From: an uncultured Collinsella sp.
GTDB taxonomy: Bacteria > Actinomycetota > Coriobacteriia > Coriobacteriales > Coriobacteriaceae
Assembly (NCBI GenBank): GCA_900547855.1
Contig: URIK01000005.1
Location: 1 to 35,133 of the forward strand
Reading direction: 5' to 3'
Length of the DNA stretch: 35,133 bases
Shown: one piece after another, positions 34,368-35,133 of the stretch
Layout: every line of letters begins with the position of its first letter
Position numbering within the stretch: the stretch's first letter is position 1
Program-made: the position numbers and the translations under genes
The notes under the pieces: model-generated
The model's database searches: none
What the model saw: the letters and a program-made list of their open reading frames with translations, nothing else
Told to the model about the DNA's origin: nothing

Positions 34368-35133
34368 TTATTTTTCACGGCGACCTCCTCCCCGCTTGAT
34401 GACGAGCGCGACAACAATAGCCGCCACTCCGATGGCAGCCAAAACCGCCACCAGCACCAACGTTCTATCTCCCGTCGAGGGCATAAAGCCTCGACTTGCT
34501 TCTTTGCTTGGGGTGTTGAGCACCGACAGCTCAATCGAACCCGTCCCGGCATCGGCGGTATCAACCCGCAGAGGGCTTTCGGCCGACACGGTCACCTTGG
34601 GCTTCGCGGCCGCCACCTGTTTAACGTCCAGGCCCTCGGCCGTAACCGCCGCCGTACGTTTGCCCTCAAAGGCGGTGTAGCCCTTGGGTGCCGCGATTTC
34701 CTCGACGATATAGACGCCCGCGTCCACACCGCTCAATTCCACATGGCCATCTGCGCCCGAGGTGACGTACGCGTCGGAATCCGTCGACCACGAGCCGTCA
34801 GTCGTTAGAATACGTCCGCGGTCATCGATGATGCGCAGCTTGGCGCCCGCGAGCGGTTTATCGTCCGAGCTTGAGCGCTTGATGAGACTGAGCCCCCAGG
34901 TATAGGCCGTGGCGTCATCGCTCGGCGTGCGGGTGAATCCGGCGTCGCCGGACTGGTCGGCGAAGGGAGAGCGCGGGTAGCGCAGGTAGACCTCGTTGGG
35001 GTTGCCCTTGGTGGCGCCTCGATTGCAATTGGCCCCCAACGGCGCGTCGTACACGGCGACCACGCGGGCGCCCGCGGCGAAGGCGTCGGCCCCGCCGAGC
35101 GCGGCGATCAGGTCGCCGGTGCGCACGGTGAAG
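34368..35133 (-). CDS. SpaA-type isopeptide pilin, C-terminal part, with MPSTG sorting signal
   Basis: The frame is open beyond the window end, so at least 254 residues of C-terminus are seen. An isopeptide fimbrial domain starts near FTVRTGDLIAALG and runs through NPNEVYLRYPRSP. A SpaA/Cna-B-like domain follows: LSLIKRSSSDDKPLAGAKLR holds the bond-forming Lys, VYIVEEIAAPKGY the Glu. The sorting signal FMPSTGDRTLV replaces the usual LPXTG Leu with Met. It is followed by a hydrophobic helix (VLVAVLAAIGVAAIVVALVI) and the tail KRGGGRREK. The protein is a cell-wall or pilus subunit processed by a sortase; a pilin-specific class C sortase may lie beyond the window. A first-codon call inside the window would be false. 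Confidence 0.93.
   Translation of the reverse strand, partial: FTVRTGDLIAALGGADAFAAGARVVAVYDAPLGANCNRGATKGNPNEVYLRYPRSPFADQSGDAGFTRTPSDDATAYTWGLSLIKRSSSDDKPLAGAKLRIIDDRGRILTTDGSWSTDSDAYVTSGADGHVELSGVDAGVYIVEEIAAPKGYTAFEGKRTAAVTAEGLDVKQVAAAKPKVTVSAESPLRVDTADAGTGSIELSVLNTPSKEASRGFMPSTGDRTLVLVAVLAAIGVAAIVVALVIKRGGGRREK

Overview
The window looks like a contig end from a high-GC gut actinobacterium of the class Coriobacteriia, most probably Collinsella or a close relative. This is inferred from base composition, the gene set (class B sortase, SpaA-type pilin, GltA-type glutamate synthase subunit, orphan PTS IIA protein) and the many GGGGAC-type intergenic repeats; no database search was possible. 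Bases 1-47 are not genomic. They are an Illumina Nextera i5 adapter with index left on the contig.

Layout. 48-545: 3' end of a glutamate synthase small-subunit-like gene. 546-1017: no gene, but a terminator, a GGGGAC-type palindrome and a regular array of six alternating copies of one 15-bp motif. 1018-4719 (minus): amino-acid ABC transporter operon (ATPase, Tat-type binding lipoprotein, two permeases) with a cytidylate-kinase-like gene at its end. 4974-6692 (minus): membrane-anchored PrsA/PpiC-type foldase, then a YqeY-like protein. 6917-7381: orphan PTS IIA. 7536-11158 (minus): purF, purM, purN. 11453-12682 (plus): CmpB-type membrane protein, convergent with a MoaE-like gene and a class B sortase. 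14291-14755: purE. 15200-19955: carA-carB. 20163-22920: ABC exporter plus a single-pass membrane protein.

23168-30014 (minus) is a conserved informational block: rpsF-ssb-rpsR-rplI, then dnaB, purA, purD and a NUDIX ADP-ribose-pyrophosphatase-like gene. Upstream of rpsF are a leader hairpin, a promoter and a cluster of DnaA-box-like 9-mers. Next come two tRNA-Ser genes (GGA, CGA) and a lower-GC PD-(D/E)XK nuclease gene enclosed by two ~78-bp inverted palindromes. A TRIC-type membrane protein, a secreted bactofilin-like membrane protein and the C-terminus of a sortase-anchored pilin close the window.

Functionally the window carries most steps from PRPP to AIR and onward (purF, purD, purN, purM, purE, purA) plus carbamoyl phosphate synthesis for pyrimidines and arginine. 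Glutamine/glutamate links gltA, the transporter, purF and carA. The most unusual material lies between the genes: several distinct families of long palindromes, the 40-bp-period alternating array at 698-913, and the palindrome-bounded nuclease cassette at 30798-32068.
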